Shown: positions 53,053 to 63,369 of the stretch, one piece after another
How positions within the stretch are numbered: position 1 is the first letter of the stretch
Layout: each line of letters begins with the position of its first letter
NCBI RefSeq assembly: GCF_900112255.1
Contig: NZ_FOLE01000001.1
Coordinates: 1-64,000 of the forward strand
DNA from: Flexibacter flexilis DSM 6793
GTDB lineage: Bacteria > Bacteroidota > Bacteroidia > Cytophagales > Flexibacteraceae
Direction: 5' to 3'
Length of the DNA stretch: 64,000 nt
Translations under genes and position numbers: made by a program
The notes under the pieces: generated by a model
Databases searched by the model: none
What the model was told of the DNA's origin: nothing
What the model saw: only the letters and a program-made list of their open reading frames with translations

Positions 53053-56000
53053 CTATTGCACGACTATAAGTTTGACATTTTCAGACAAATTATCTCCTGC
53101 GATATTGATATGGTAAGTCCCACTCAGAAGCGTGCTGGTTGGCAACTCCACCAAATGATAGCCAGCATCTAAGTAACTGTTTTTATGCCACAAGACTCTA
53201 CCCAAAATATCGAGTATTTGTACGTCCACATTCCCTGATATTGGGGCTAAAAATTCTACCGTGCTGTTTTGGTGTTTTGAAACAGGATTAGGATACAATC
53301 GCACACTAGTGGAGACTAGTGAGCCCAACGAAGCATACACCTTATGTGTGAAACTAAAGCCCCCATCTCTATCCACCTGACGTAACGAATAATAGTAAAC
53401 TACCCCAGATTCTACGTCTCTGTCTTCATAGTAATACTGATGAAGCACTTTGCTATCACCCCAACTATTGACAATGCCAATAACTTTAGGTTCGTGCATC
53501 TTATCCGAGCTACGCAACACCTCAAAATACGCGTTGTTGTGCTCTTGTGCAGTGCTCCAATATACACCAATGTTATTTTTCTGAGCAACAGCACGCAACG
53601 AAACCAATGTAATTGGCAAACTACCTTCGGCAGCTTGCACCACATCAAATTCTGAAAAGCCCGTCAGGCCAGCACGAGACACCGTAACAGTACCCGAACT
53701 TGGATCTGAACAGCCTACACGAGTACCAGACAAGGCTCCATTTTTCGCAATAGTGGCATATTTCCCTCCATTGGTAAAACCATTCGCCGAAAGGCTAACC
53801 GTATATACACCATCTCCTGTGATTTGGTTCAATGCAGAATTAAAGGCACTTATTTCCCAACTTCCTGTATTGACACGTCCGCCGTCTTGGTTATAAGTAG
53901 GTTGGTTACAACCTGCTACCGTACTAGCTTCAGCAATCACCGCCGCAAAAGGCACAGTATAGCTTGGCGTGATGCCAAATCTGCCGCGCAAGTTATCTAT
54001 GGTAGTAGCCGACGTAAAATTGACAGTAGCAGGGTTGGCTTGCGCAATACCCAGCGGGAAAGTATAACTACCTGTGCTATTCACATAACGGCGCAAATAA
54101 CCCCACACATAGCTACTGGCGGCGGCACTAATGGCACTGACACTACGATTTTTAACTCTCACTTCATAACTAGGTGTTGTCTTGATGTTACCTAAAGTAA
54201 ACGTCAGTGTACCCGTACTCGAAAGTACCATATTACTATTCAGGTTCACATACACACTTGCACCTCCACCATTATTAACGACAACGCTTTCCACTTCTCC
54301 TGCGTTAGTATAATTTTGGTCTGTAATACCATCAAATACTAACACACCTCCGCTTCCTGCAGTAAACGTACCATTATTAACAAAATCACCTGCCAACGTT
54401 AAACGCTTGCCACTGGCATTATAAACACCCGTTGCATTGGTCGTAAACGTACCAGTGAGTTGCATATCTTGCTGCTGCACAACACTTCCCAACGTTTTGT
54501 TCACTGTTACATTCGGCAATGCACTCTCATTCACCAAATTGCCTATCAGATTTTGCGTAGCTACTCCCAAAAAACGCATTGTTGAGGAAGATAGTGCTGA
54601 CAACGCTCCCGCATTATTATAATCCCCATAAATATCAATTCGGCCACCCAAACTAATGGTCAGCTTCGCATCTAGGTTAATAATAAGGTTTTTGCAAGAA
54701 GCATTACCCGTCAGAATCGGTTGATTGGCTGCCGCAGGCGAGATTTGAGCGTCAATATTTTGGTCAGGAATTGTACATCCACCCCAGTTTTCAGCCTTAA
54801 ACCAATCGGTATCAATAGCTCCCGTCCATGTAACCGACGACACAGAGGCGGAGGTAGGATATGCCACAGGACTATCGTCATCAAAAGTAATCGTAAAGCC
54901 AGATGTACTATTCGCATAATTACTAATAACCAATACATACTCCTCGCCAGCTAGCACATTGATCGGATCTTCATAAGCATCGTCATAATTAGGGTATTCT
55001 ACAGGTGAAGCCCCAGACGGAGCCAAACCCGTAACCCCTAAAGCACTATAATTACAACGTAACGGAGTTGGAGCTTCCCCACCTGTACTAATAGCACTAC
55101 AAGCTATCGCTGCCCCATTATTATTTGGGGTCAATAGCGAGCTAGTTACTTTCCATACAGCAAAGTCATAATCTGTTTCATCATCAACAACTCCATTATA
55201 ATCGTTTGGAATAATATTAAATATCAATTGACCAGACGCATTTACAGGGATTTTATACCAAACAACTCCACGTTCACCTGCTCCCAAACAACCAGCAACA
55301 GAGAAATCACATTCAAAGCCAATCCCTTGATAACCAGGATTACCAACATTCATAGTCGCATTACATACAGGCACTGTAGCCGAACAAGCTTGCCCTGCTG
55401 AAGTAGGGAAATTGCCATTGCCGTCAACGGCCATAATATTAAAGGTACCTACCAAATCATCACCGCCATCTACACGAATATAGTAGGTAGCTCCCGCCGT
55501 CAGGCCTGTAACCGACAATTGAGAGTTTTTGTACGACGACAAACCACACGATGGCGCATCATCATTTACTGCAATAGACATGAACGTTCCGCTACAGCTC
55601 GTTGCCGAAAGCAATTGTATTTGAGTATCTGTGAGTGTTCCTAATGTAGTGCGTATTTTCAATCGCCCAGAAGCTGGAGCTGTTACTTTATACCAAACGG
55701 TATTGAGCGTTCCTGTAGTCCAGCCTGTAGGAGCGGCAGGCTCACCCGTGCCCGTTGCGCACTTATTATCTCCCCCCAAATTTACGCCCAAAGGCAGATT
55801 ATAAGCCGTACAAGCCATTTCATTTGCGGCGACACCAGCCCCTATGTTAAACGACCACACAGGACAAGAGGCTACGGGATATGCTCCCGAAATATTGCGA
55901 GGCACTATTTTCCAATAATATGTCCCCATAGACAGGCCAGAAGGCGTATAAGTAGTGGTCGTAATATTGGTAGCTACTGGAGTAGTAAAAGTTGTGTTAT

Positions 56001-57753
56001 TGGTTTGCACATAAACATCATATCCAGTGGCCGCATTACAATCTGTATTGGTTGGTGCAAGCCACGAAAGCGTTGGAGCACTACACAAGTTCATCACACC
56101 ACTGGTGGGCGAGACAAGCGAAGCCGCCCCCGAAGGAACAGTAGGATCTTCTACCACAACTTCGATGTCATCAATGGAAGCCGGCGGCTGGTTTCTATTG
56201 TTATTATTATTTCTCCAACTAAAAACCAAACGTTGTGTCGTACCTGCAATCGTAGCACTATTCAACTTAATAGATGCTTGTGTATAAGCATTTTGCCCAG
56301 AATAAGTATTACCAATCTGGCCAGCGGTAAGCTGCGTGCCTGCCGTAACAGTAGTAGAGGTGGGCACTAAAAATACGCGCAAGTAATCATTGGCCTCTCC
56401 GTTGCTTTTATAATAAAACTTTAAGGTATAGCACTTGTTGGCAGGGAAAACAATGTCTCTGTAAAAGTGTGTTACAGAAGAATTATTAGTATAGTCATTA
56501 TTTGTACCTCCATTACTAGAAATATAGATCGATTTAGTGCCCGCTCGTTTAGTAGCTGTACCAATATACCACTTATTGGTTTGCGAGCCATTCACTAAAG
56601 TCCAGAAAGAACAAGCCGTTTCAAAACCATCTACAACGTTTACAGAGTTCGACGCAGGACAACTTGTCGTGAAAGATGCCACAGACGAAACTGCACTATT
56701 ACAAGAAGTTCCCAATGCAGTTACCCTAAAATCATACGATACCGCATAATCCAAACCTGTCAGGCTGTAAGTTGTTGCAGTAATGCCTGTTACGGCTGTA
56801 TAAGTAGCCGAAGAAGATAGTTTCCATTCCAACGTATAAGAAGCTGCTCCCGCAACAGTTCCCCAGCCCACAGTCGCAGAGTTGTACGTAATACTACTGC
56901 TCGTCAGGGCTGTAGGAGCCGACAGGCAAGTAATGGCATCATCAGACAAGGGAGAAGCTGTGCGATATTTTGGGCCATTGATACACGATGTGTTATTGTA
57001 AGCGAATACAAAAAAATAATACCTTGTATTGGCCACAAGCCCTGTAGTGCTAAAAGTAGTTCCTGACGTAACAGCTACCACAGTTCCACCGCCAAGCGTA
57101 CCACCTACTGTATAAGTAGTGCCGTCAGTCGGTGATACAGAAAGCGTACTACTTGTACTACGCACCACCAAATAACCCGAAGGCGAACCAGTAGCAGCCG
57201 TAAACGAGCCATTAATGGCCGAAGCTGAAGCAGGCGTAAGCGAAAGTGCGGTTGGTTGAGCGGTTGGCGCAACGCAAGGATAAGCAGCATCTACAGACAA
57301 CTCCGTTACAGACATATTGTTGGTTGTAAGGTTCACGACACGAACCAGATACGTTCCTGCCGCCAATGAAGTGCGCGTCAGGGTTTCGGTACTTGAGCCT
57401 CCAGCCCCAGCACTTCCATTCGCATTTTGGCAAGCAACCTGCGTTCCATTACAGGCTCCACTAAGCAGCTGAATGGCGGGATTGTAATTGCCCGTAAGCG
57501 TAATAGTTACATCGGCCACATCCGTCGTCGTAAACACATACCAACCTTCACGACGTACGTTAGTTCCGCAAACTGCTGCCGTCCCACTACTTGTTGCGTC
57601 ATTTATCGTGGCTGTTATGCCAGGCCCATTTACCACCAGATTATTTGCTCCCCCACAAGTTGTTCCTTGAGCCCAACTCCAAGTAGGGAAAAACAGTAAA
57701 GCACAAAAAAATAAATGCCACTTCCATGAATAGCAGTTGTCAAATTTTTCCAT
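53053..57753 (-). CDS. giant T9SS-exported surface protein 2
   Basis: A 1566-residue paralogue of protein 1. Most of the C-terminal 950 residues align almost residue for residue (for example QPTYNQDGGRVNTGSWEISA and KYATIAKNGALSGTRVGCSD). The extra length is near the N-terminus, where Fn3-like modules differ (PTAQPTALSLTPASASAING and SYTLEWKLSSSATYTAVTGI). The T9SS sorting domain is VRLYPNPVSKHQNSTVEF, closing SENVKLIVVQ. It lacks catalytic motifs. The two genes are the product of tandem duplication followed by change of the N-terminal modules. Confidence 0.93.
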   Translation of the reverse strand: MEKFDNCYSWKWHLFFCALLFFPTWSWAQGTTCGGANNLVVNGPGITATINDATSSGTAAVCGTNVRREGWYVFTTTDVADVTITLTGNYNPAIQLLSGACNGTQVACQNANGSAGAGGSSTETLTRTSLAAGTYLVRVVNLTTNNMSVTELSVDAAYPCVAPTAQPTALSLTPASASAINGSFTAATGSPSGYLVVRSTSSTLSVSPTDGTTYTVGGTLGGGTVVAVTSGTTFSTTGLVANTRYYFFVFAYNNTSCINGPKYRTASPLSDDAITCLSAPTALTSSSITYNSATVGWGTVAGAASYTLEWKLSSSATYTAVTGITATTYSLTGLDYAVSYDFRVTALGTSCNSAVSSVASFTTSCPASNSVNVVDGFETACSFWTLVNGSQTNKWYIGTATKRAGTKSIYISSNGGTNNDYTNNSSVTHFYRDIVFPANKCYTLKFYYKSNGEANDYLRVFLVPTSTTVTAGTQLTAGQIGNTYSGQNAYTQASIKLNSATIAGTTQRLVFSWRNNNNNRNQPPASIDDIEVVVEDPTVPSGAASLVSPTSGVMNLCSAPTLSWLAPTNTDCNAATGYDVYVQTNNTTFTTPVATNITTTTYTPSGLSMGTYYWKIVPRNISGAYPVASCPVWSFNIGAGVAANEMACTAYNLPLGVNLGGDNKCATGTGEPAAPTGWTTGTLNTVWYKVTAPASGRLKIRTTLGTLTDTQIQLLSATSCSGTFMSIAVNDDAPSCGLSSYKNSQLSVTGLTAGATYYIRVDGGDDLVGTFNIMAVDGNGNFPTSAGQACSATVPVCNATMNVGNPGYQGIGFECDFSVAGCLGAGERGVVWYKIPVNASGQLIFNIIPNDYNGVVDDETDYDFAVWKVTSSLLTPNNNGAAIACSAISTGGEAPTPLRCNYSALGVTGLAPSGASPVEYPNYDDAYEDPINVLAGEEYVLVISNYANSTSGFTITFDDDSPVAYPTSASVSSVTWTGAIDTDWFKAENWGGCTIPDQNIDAQISPAAANQPILTGNASCKNLIINLDAKLTISLGGRIDIYGDYNNAGALSALSSSTMRFLGVATQNLIGNLVNESALPNVTVNKTLGSVVQQQDMQLTGTFTTNATGVYNASGKRLTLAGDFVNNGTFTAGSGGVLVFDGITDQNYTNAGEVESVVVNNGGGASVYVNLNSNMVLSSTGTLTFTLGNIKTTPSYEVRVKNRSVSAISAAASSYVWGYLRRYVNSTGSYTFPLGIAQANPATVNFTSATTIDNLRGRFGITPSYTVPFAAVIAEASTVAGCNQPTYNQDGGRVNTGSWEISAFNSALNQITGDGVYTVSLSANGFTNGGKYATIAKNGALSGTRVGCSDPSSGTVTVSRAGLTGFSEFDVVQAAEGSLPITLVSLRAVAQKNNIGVYWSTAQEHNNAYFEVLRSSDKMHEPKVIGIVNSWGDSKVLHQYYYEDRDVESGVVYYYSLRQVDRDGGFSFTHKVYASLGSLVSTSVRLYPNPVSKHQNSTVEFLAPISGNVDVQILDILGRVLWHKNSYLDAGYHLVELPTSTLLSGTYHINIAGDNLSENVKLIVVQ

Positions 57754-58106
57754 AAGTGTAGGTAATTGAAGTAAATTAGCTAAAATAAATTACATTTTTT
57801 TAAAATATTATTCAAAAATAAAATTAGAGTATATTATGAAGTCTAAATGATCATACAATGATACACAATCACTACAAATAATACAATTTACCAATTCGTT
57901 AAAAATGTATTATACGCAACAGAAGCACCAATGTTTCTTGAATAAAAGAGTAGTATAACACAGACCTTACACAAGCTCCTTTAAGCCAGAAAAACTACTA
58001 TCTCGGCAGCCGAAAAGCCCGGCACACTGCCATTATTTCGCAAAAAACATTTTTATCAGGACAATATGACAGCTTTTGTATTTACGGAAAGGCTTTTGTA
58101 GTGCAT
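57754..58106. other. divergent region upstream of secA
   Basis: About 350 bases between giant protein 2 and the secA promoter. No gene or RNA is seen. The promoter of giant protein 2 should lie in the left part but was not identified. Confidence 0.5.
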
Positions 58107-58139
58107 TTTGAGCTTATAGAAAAAAAAGTTATACATTTG
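58107..58139 (+). promoter_or_regulatory. promoter of secA
   Basis: TTTG at 58107-58110, a 21-base spacer, then TACATTTG at 58132-58139 followed by CACC. This is an excellent match to the Bacteroidota promoter. The leader would be about 50 bases to ATG 58198. Confidence 0.78.
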
Positions 58140-58197
58140 CACCGCCGCAAACGCCCTATTGCGCGGCACGCATACCTTCTCAACAATACTTGTCATT

Positions 58198-61100
58198 ATG
58201 TTAAATCTCATTACAAAAGGAATTACCAAGCTGTTTGGCACAAAATCAGAGCAAGACATCAAAAAATTGCTCCCGTATGTGCACGAGGTGAACAGTCAAT
58301 GGCTTCTGCTCAAAAACCTGACTGACGACCAATTACGCGCCAAAACGCAAGAAGTAAGAAACACCATTGATACTTTTTTGGCCGATATTGACAGCCAAAT
58401 CGCTGCGCTACACACCCAAATCGCCGAAAATCCGCAATTGGATATTCGCAGCAAAGACGGTATTTTCAAACAAATAGATAAACTTGAACTCGAACGCAAC
58501 AAGCAATTGGAAGTAGTGCTCATGGAAGTACTACCTGTGGCTTTTGCTATCGTAAAAGATACAGCACGCCGCTACAAAGAAAATGGTAGTTTGCGCGTAA
58601 CAGCCACCGACTTCGACCGCGAAATCGCTGGCCTCAAATCCAATGTTGTGATTGAAGGCGACTCCGCCGTTTGGCACAAAACATGGTATGCGGCAGGTGC
58701 CGAAATGACATGGGAAATGCAGCACTACGACGTACAAATTATTGGTGGTATCGTATTGCATCAGGGCAAAATCTCGGAAATGGCCACAGGTGAAGGTAAA
58801 ACACTCGTTGCTACCCTCCCAGCCTTCCTTAACGCATTAGCAAAACGCGGTGTACACATCGTAACCGTGAACGACTACCTCGCCAAACGTGACTCGGAAT
58901 GGATGGCTCCATTGTTTGAGTTTCATGGCTTGCGCGTGGATTGCATCGACAAACACGAACCAAACTCCCCTGCCCGTCGCAAGGCTTACGCCGCAGATAT
59001 TACTTACGGTACCAACAACGAATTTGGCTTTGATTATCTGCGCGATAACATGGCCAACAGCCCCGAAGAACTCGTTCAACGCAAATTGCATTACGCAATG
59101 GTGGACGAAGTGGATTCCGTGTTGATTGACGATGCTCGTACGCCTTTGATTATTTCTGGCCCAATGGCACGCGGCGACCAACACGAATTTGATGCCCTCA
59201 AACCACGCGTAGCACGCCTCGTAGAAGCGCAAAAACAATTGGTAAATCAATATTTGATTGATGCCAAAAAGAAAATAGCGGCTGGCGACGAGAAAGAAGG
59301 CGGCATCGCATTGTTCAGAGCGTACAGAGGTTTACCTAAAAACAAACCTTTGATTAAATATTTGAGTGAAACTGGTAACAAAGCGATTTTGAACAAAACA
59401 GAATCGTTTTACCTACAAGATAACTCTAAAATGATGCCTGAGGCTGACCGTCCATTGTATTTTGTGATTGACGAAAAGCACAACAGCATTGACCTGACCG
59501 AAAAAGGCATTGACTTTATTACGGCAGGCGGCGAAGACCCACATTTCTTTATCCTACCGGATTTGGGGGTAGAATTGGGGGCTATCGAAAAAGACAAAGG
59601 ATTGCCTGAAGAAGACCGTTTGGCACTGAAAGACAGAGTAATCAACGAATATTCAGAGAAAACACAGCGTATCCATACCATCCAACAGTTGCTCAAAGCT
59701 TACACGCTTTTTGAAAAAGATACCGAATATGTGATCATGGACGGTAAAATCAAAATCGTAGATGAGCAAACAGGTCGTATCATGGAAGGCCGCCGTTATT
59801 CGGATGGTTTGCACCAAGCACTCGAAGCGAAAGAAAACGTTAAAATCGAAGACGCAACGCAAACTTACGCAACGGTTACGCTTCAAAATTATTTCCGTAT
59901 GTACCACAAACTTGCTGGTATGACGGGTACTGCCGAAACGGAAGCAGGCGAATTTTACCAAATCTACAAGTTGGATGTGGTTGTAATCCCGACCAACAAG
60001 CAAATTTCCCGCAAAGACGAACAAGACAAGGTGTACAAAACCATGCGTGAGAAATTCAATGCGGTAGTAGAAGAAATCGTAACTTTGACCAAGCAAGGCC
60101 GCCCAGTGTTGGTGGGTACTACTTCGGTCGAAATTTCGGAGATTTTGAGTCGTTTGCTCAAAATGCGTGGCATTCAGCACCAAGTTTTGAACGCAAAATA
60201 CCACCAAAAAGAAGCCGAAATCGTTGCGGAAGCAGGTAAATCAAGTACCGTAACCATTGCTACCAACATGGCGGGTCGTGGTACGGATATTAAACTAACA
60301 CCAGAATCTAAAGCGGCAGGCGGTTTGGCCATTATCGGTACGGAACGCCACGAGTCGCGCCGTGTGGACAGACAGTTACGCGGACGTTCTGGCCGTCAGG
60401 GTGACCCAGGTTCTTCGCAATTCTTCGTGAGTTTGGAAGATAACTTGATGCGTTTGTTCGGTTCGGAAAGAATCGCGAATTGGATGGACAAAATGGGCTT
60501 GGAAGAAGGCGAAGTAATTCAACATTCGATGATTACCAGCTCTATCGAACGCGCTCAGAAGAAAGTAGAAGAAAATAACTTCGGCATTCGTAAGCGTTTG
60601 TTGGAATATGATGACGTGATGAACTCGCAACGCGAAGTAATTTACAAACGTCGTCGTAATGCCTTGTTCGGAGAGCGTTTGCAACTTGATGTAATGAGCA
60701 TTATTTATTCGTCTTGTGATAATATTTTGGAAAACAACAAGCCAAGCGGCGACTACGACAACTTCAAGTTGCAGTGTATGCACCTGTACGGCTTCAATCC
60801 AGCCATTAGCAAAGATGAATTTGGCCGTTTGAAACAACCTGAATTGCTACAAAAACTCTACAAAGAGGTTCAGAGCTATTACAACGAACGTTGCCGCCAA
60901 ATCGCGGAAATGACTTTGCCTGTGTTCCAGCAGTTGCACCAAGAGCGCGGCGAACTAATCGAAAACATTGTAGTTCCGTTCACGGATGGCAAATTCCACA
61001 TGCAAATTTATGTTCCATTGAAAAAAGCTATCGAAAATAGCGGTATGGAAGTGAATAAAGCATTGGAAAAATATGTTTCGTTGGGCTTCATCGACAACGC

Positions 61101-61578
61101 TTGGAAAGAGCATTTGCGCGAAATGGACGATTTGAAACAATCGGTACAAAACGCAGTATTTGAACAAAAAGACCCATTGTTAGTCTATAAATTTGAGTCT
61201 TTCAACTTATTCAAAGCCTTTATCAACCACGTAAACGAAGAGATAATCGGGTTCTTGTTCAAATCGGGCATTCCGCAAGAAGAATCTGCACCAGTGCAAC
61301 AAATCATTCAAGAGCCTGTACCAGTGCGCCAAGAGCCACCGCAACGCCTCCAATTGCAAAAAGAAGAGGCTGACAGTCTTGTACGCACACGCGTGGCATT
61401 GGAAGACGAACCAGAGGCACCAGCTCCGAAGCAAGCCCCTGTTCGCTCGGACAAAACTGACCGCAACGAACGCGTAACCGTGCGCTACGCCAACGGCGAA
61501 ATTCGCAGAGACGTAAAGTACAAAACCGTAGAAGATGACATTCTCAACAACCGTTGTGTAGTCATTAACTTGGCTTAA
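58198..61578 (+). CDS. secA: preprotein translocase ATPase SecA
   Basis: An 1126-residue motor that drives proteins through SecYEG. The Walker A (ATGEGKTLVATLPAF), the Walker B-like VDEVDSVLIDDARTPL, the preprotein crosslinking and helicase parts (TNMAGRGTDIKLTPES, RQLRGRSGRQGDPGSSQFFV) are intact. The frame opens with a TTG at 58159, but ATG 58198 gives the normal start MLNLITKGITKLFG. The C-terminal tail has no Cys-rich zinc motif and instead ends DVKYKTVEDDILNNRCVVIN. The long size is typical of Bacteroidota SecA. Confidence 0.98.
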   Translation: MLNLITKGITKLFGTKSEQDIKKLLPYVHEVNSQWLLLKNLTDDQLRAKTQEVRNTIDTFLADIDSQIAALHTQIAENPQLDIRSKDGIFKQIDKLELERNKQLEVVLMEVLPVAFAIVKDTARRYKENGSLRVTATDFDREIAGLKSNVVIEGDSAVWHKTWYAAGAEMTWEMQHYDVQIIGGIVLHQGKISEMATGEGKTLVATLPAFLNALAKRGVHIVTVNDYLAKRDSEWMAPLFEFHGLRVDCIDKHEPNSPARRKAYAADITYGTNNEFGFDYLRDNMANSPEELVQRKLHYAMVDEVDSVLIDDARTPLIISGPMARGDQHEFDALKPRVARLVEAQKQLVNQYLIDAKKKIAAGDEKEGGIALFRAYRGLPKNKPLIKYLSETGNKAILNKTESFYLQDNSKMMPEADRPLYFVIDEKHNSIDLTEKGIDFITAGGEDPHFFILPDLGVELGAIEKDKGLPEEDRLALKDRVINEYSEKTQRIHTIQQLLKAYTLFEKDTEYVIMDGKIKIVDEQTGRIMEGRRYSDGLHQALEAKENVKIEDATQTYATVTLQNYFRMYHKLAGMTGTAETEAGEFYQIYKLDVVVIPTNKQISRKDEQDKVYKTMREKFNAVVEEIVTLTKQGRPVLVGTTSVEISEILSRLLKMRGIQHQVLNAKYHQKEAEIVAEAGKSSTVTIATNMAGRGTDIKLTPESKAAGGLAIIGTERHESRRVDRQLRGRSGRQGDPGSSQFFVSLEDNLMRLFGSERIANWMDKMGLEEGEVIQHSMITSSIERAQKKVEENNFGIRKRLLEYDDVMNSQREVIYKRRRNALFGERLQLDVMSIIYSSCDNILENNKPSGDYDNFKLQCMHLYGFNPAISKDEFGRLKQPELLQKLYKEVQSYYNERCRQIAEMTLPVFQQLHQERGELIENIVVPFTDGKFHMQIYVPLKKAIENSGMEVNKALEKYVSLGFIDNAWKEHLREMDDLKQSVQNAVFEQKDPLLVYKFESFNLFKAFINHVNEEIIGFLFKSGIPQEESAPVQQIIQEPVPVRQEPPQRLQLQKEEADSLVRTRVALEDEPEAPAPKQAPVRSDKTDRNERVTVRYANGEIRRDVKYKTVEDDILNNRCVVINLA

Positions 61579-61594
61579 TAGTTTATATTTCATC

Positions 61595-61639
61595 AATAAA
61601 AAAGGCTTCTGCGCATCATGCACGGAAGCCTTTTTTATT
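61595..61639 (+). terminator. terminator of secA
   Basis: Perfect 15-base arms (61595-61609 and 61625-61639) with a 15-base loop and T-run, 17 bases after the stop codon. Confidence 0.93.
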
Positions 61640-61670
61640 GGTTAGCGGTTAATATTTATTTGATTAATTG

Positions 61671-61740
61671 CTACAAAGATTTCAATCCTAACGGATTTGT
61701 AAGAAACAGTCAAAAGCCTTTAGGCTTGGTATCTTGGTAG
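61671..61740. repeat. 70-base palindromic interspersed repeat, copy 2
   Basis: Same orientation and exactly the same length as copy 1 at 40625-40694. Ends are CTACAAAGAT and ATCTTGGTAG (9 of 10 paired). Internal hairpins are around ATCCTAACGGAT and AAGCCTTTAGGCTT. It lies just after the secA terminator, again at the 3' ends of genes. Confidence 0.8.
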
Positions 61741-61769
61741 AAAATATTAGCACAATACACCCCAACAAA

Positions 61770-61823
61770 CCCAAAACGGCCAAGAACTATCGTAATGCAC
61801 GAATCATTCTTGGCCGTTTTGGG
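61770..61823 (-). terminator. hairpin after TPM-domain gene
   Basis: Perfect 17-base arms (61770-61786 and 61807-61823) with a 20-base loop. On the minus strand it follows the TPM gene by about 20 bases. The T-run is short, but the position suits a terminator. Confidence 0.72.
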
Positions 61824-61844
61824 CACTTTTTCAATTATCTAAAA

Positions 61845-63059
61845 TTATGAAGGCTGATTGTTAGATTCAGAATCTGGGCGCATACTGCGTTTGATGGCCT
61901 TTTTGATAGTTGTTTTTTGGCCGCCGTGTCGTGCTTTGCTCGGAATCGTGTAAGTAACCACGTGTTCGTATTTGCATTGCATACACACTTGTTTGCGTTC
62001 GGCCTTGCCTGTTCCCGCATACGTGGCCGACTCTACGACATTGTCATAAACTTCGTAATACGTGCGGAATCCGCAATTCGGACATTTTGTATATCTCGAA
62101 AAACGCGTTTTGTACGAGAGAATCATTATATCGTTTGGCTCACCCGAAACCCATACGTCATAATCAACGGCTTTCACGCTTTCTTCGGCTATTTGACCCG
62201 CTTGCAAATACACATCTTCTTCCTCTTCCGTGAGTTTGTGCATTGGCTTGCCTGTGGTTGGGCTGTTGCGCGGAGCATCGCGCCATTTTTTCATCAGGTA
62301 TTTGGTAAAGAAAAACAGCCCCACAAATGGCACTGGGAACAGCACCCACCAAACGTACATGGAAAAGAACTTGAGGGTTTGGTATTTTTTATAAAAATCA
62401 TGCGTAATCATAGCCCTAAACAACACGACAATATAAGCAAGCAACGTCAAGACGGTCAGGCCAATATAAATCTCTAAAGCCTTACTGCGCAATCGTATAA
62501 AGCCGTGTCGTTTCACATACGCAAAACTCAACTCTTGGTCGGTATCCAAGAGCAAATCTTTATTTTCGTTTACAATATCCGACATTTTTTCTACGCCTTT
62601 GATAAGCCCTTGTCCGTACTCTTTTTTGCGAATAGCAGGCATCATTTTTTCCTGCTGAATCTGCACGCAAAGGTCTTCGGGCAATACATAGCGTAGCCGC
62701 GCCCCTACTTCAAATTCCATGCGTTGCAAATCGCGCACAAACAGAATAAGCATGGTATTATCCTCGCGCCCCATTCCCCAATAATCAAACAATTGGTTGG
62801 CAAAAACTTTGGGCACTTCGTCGTTAATGGACATCACCACTGCCACCGTAATTTTAGACGATGTATTTTGTTCAATATCAGATAGAAGTGTGTTGAGTTT
62901 GGCTACTTCCTCCGCTGACAAAAGACTGTCGGGGTTAGACACTGCCCACAAATTCCCATCTGGCGGCTTGGGCAACGTATTCACGCGCCAATCCCGCGCC
63001 CAAAGACTTGAATGACAGAGCAGCAGTAGCGCAATAATGTATTTTAGAATTATTTTCAT
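61845..63059 (-). CDS. TPM-domain membrane protein with zinc ribbon
   Basis: A 404-residue protein. A signal peptide (ALLLLCHSSLWA) is followed by a TPM (TLP18.3/Psb32/MOLO-1) domain at about residues 40-165 (DSLLSAEEVAKLNTLLSDIE, NTMLILFVRDLQRMEFEVG, VLPEDLCVQIQQEKMMPAIR). Then come two membrane segments (YIGLTVLTLLAYIVVLFRAM and WWVLFPVPFVGLFFF) and a C-terminal domain with two CxxC pairs (CPNCGFRTYYE and CMQCKYEHVV), a probable zinc ribbon. Bacterial members (YgcG-like) lack a firm function. The sequence ends in a basic tail. Confidence 0.9.
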   Translation of the reverse strand: MKIILKYIIALLLLCHSSLWARDWRVNTLPKPPDGNLWAVSNPDSLLSAEEVAKLNTLLSDIEQNTSSKITVAVVMSINDEVPKVFANQLFDYWGMGREDNTMLILFVRDLQRMEFEVGARLRYVLPEDLCVQIQQEKMMPAIRKKEYGQGLIKGVEKMSDIVNENKDLLLDTDQELSFAYVKRHGFIRLRSKALEIYIGLTVLTLLAYIVVLFRAMITHDFYKKYQTLKFFSMYVWWVLFPVPFVGLFFFTKYLMKKWRDAPRNSPTTGKPMHKLTEEEEDVYLQAGQIAEESVKAVDYDVWVSGEPNDIMILSYKTRFSRYTKCPNCGFRTYYEVYDNVVESATYAGTGKAERKQVCMQCKYEHVVTYTIPSKARHGGQKTTIKKAIKRSMRPDSESNNQPS

Positions 63060-63369
63060 AATACTTTTACGGTAAGAATAGTTGTTGAATAAATATCATG
63101 TATCAATTAACAATCTGGTCAATATTAGTGCATAAAATCAAATCTAACATTAAAAGGGGATTAACCTTGTTATTTTATCAAAAAAATAAGCATAATTCGT
63201 CGCACATCGTACAAAATACATTGTCTGGCGGCAAACAAAAATAATACTTATTCAAGATCTAGCATACTCCAAAAGTGCATTGGGCAAAATTGTTTTTAGC
63301 GCAAGTATTTGTAATTTATATACCCGAAAAACAAAGCACAAAAACATATTTATTCTTTGATAAACCCCA
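63060..63369. other. AT-rich intergenic region
   Basis: About 310 AT-rich bases between the flippase 3' end and the TPM gene. It should hold the TPM promoter. No gene, RNA or strong hairpin was noticed. Confidence 0.5.
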
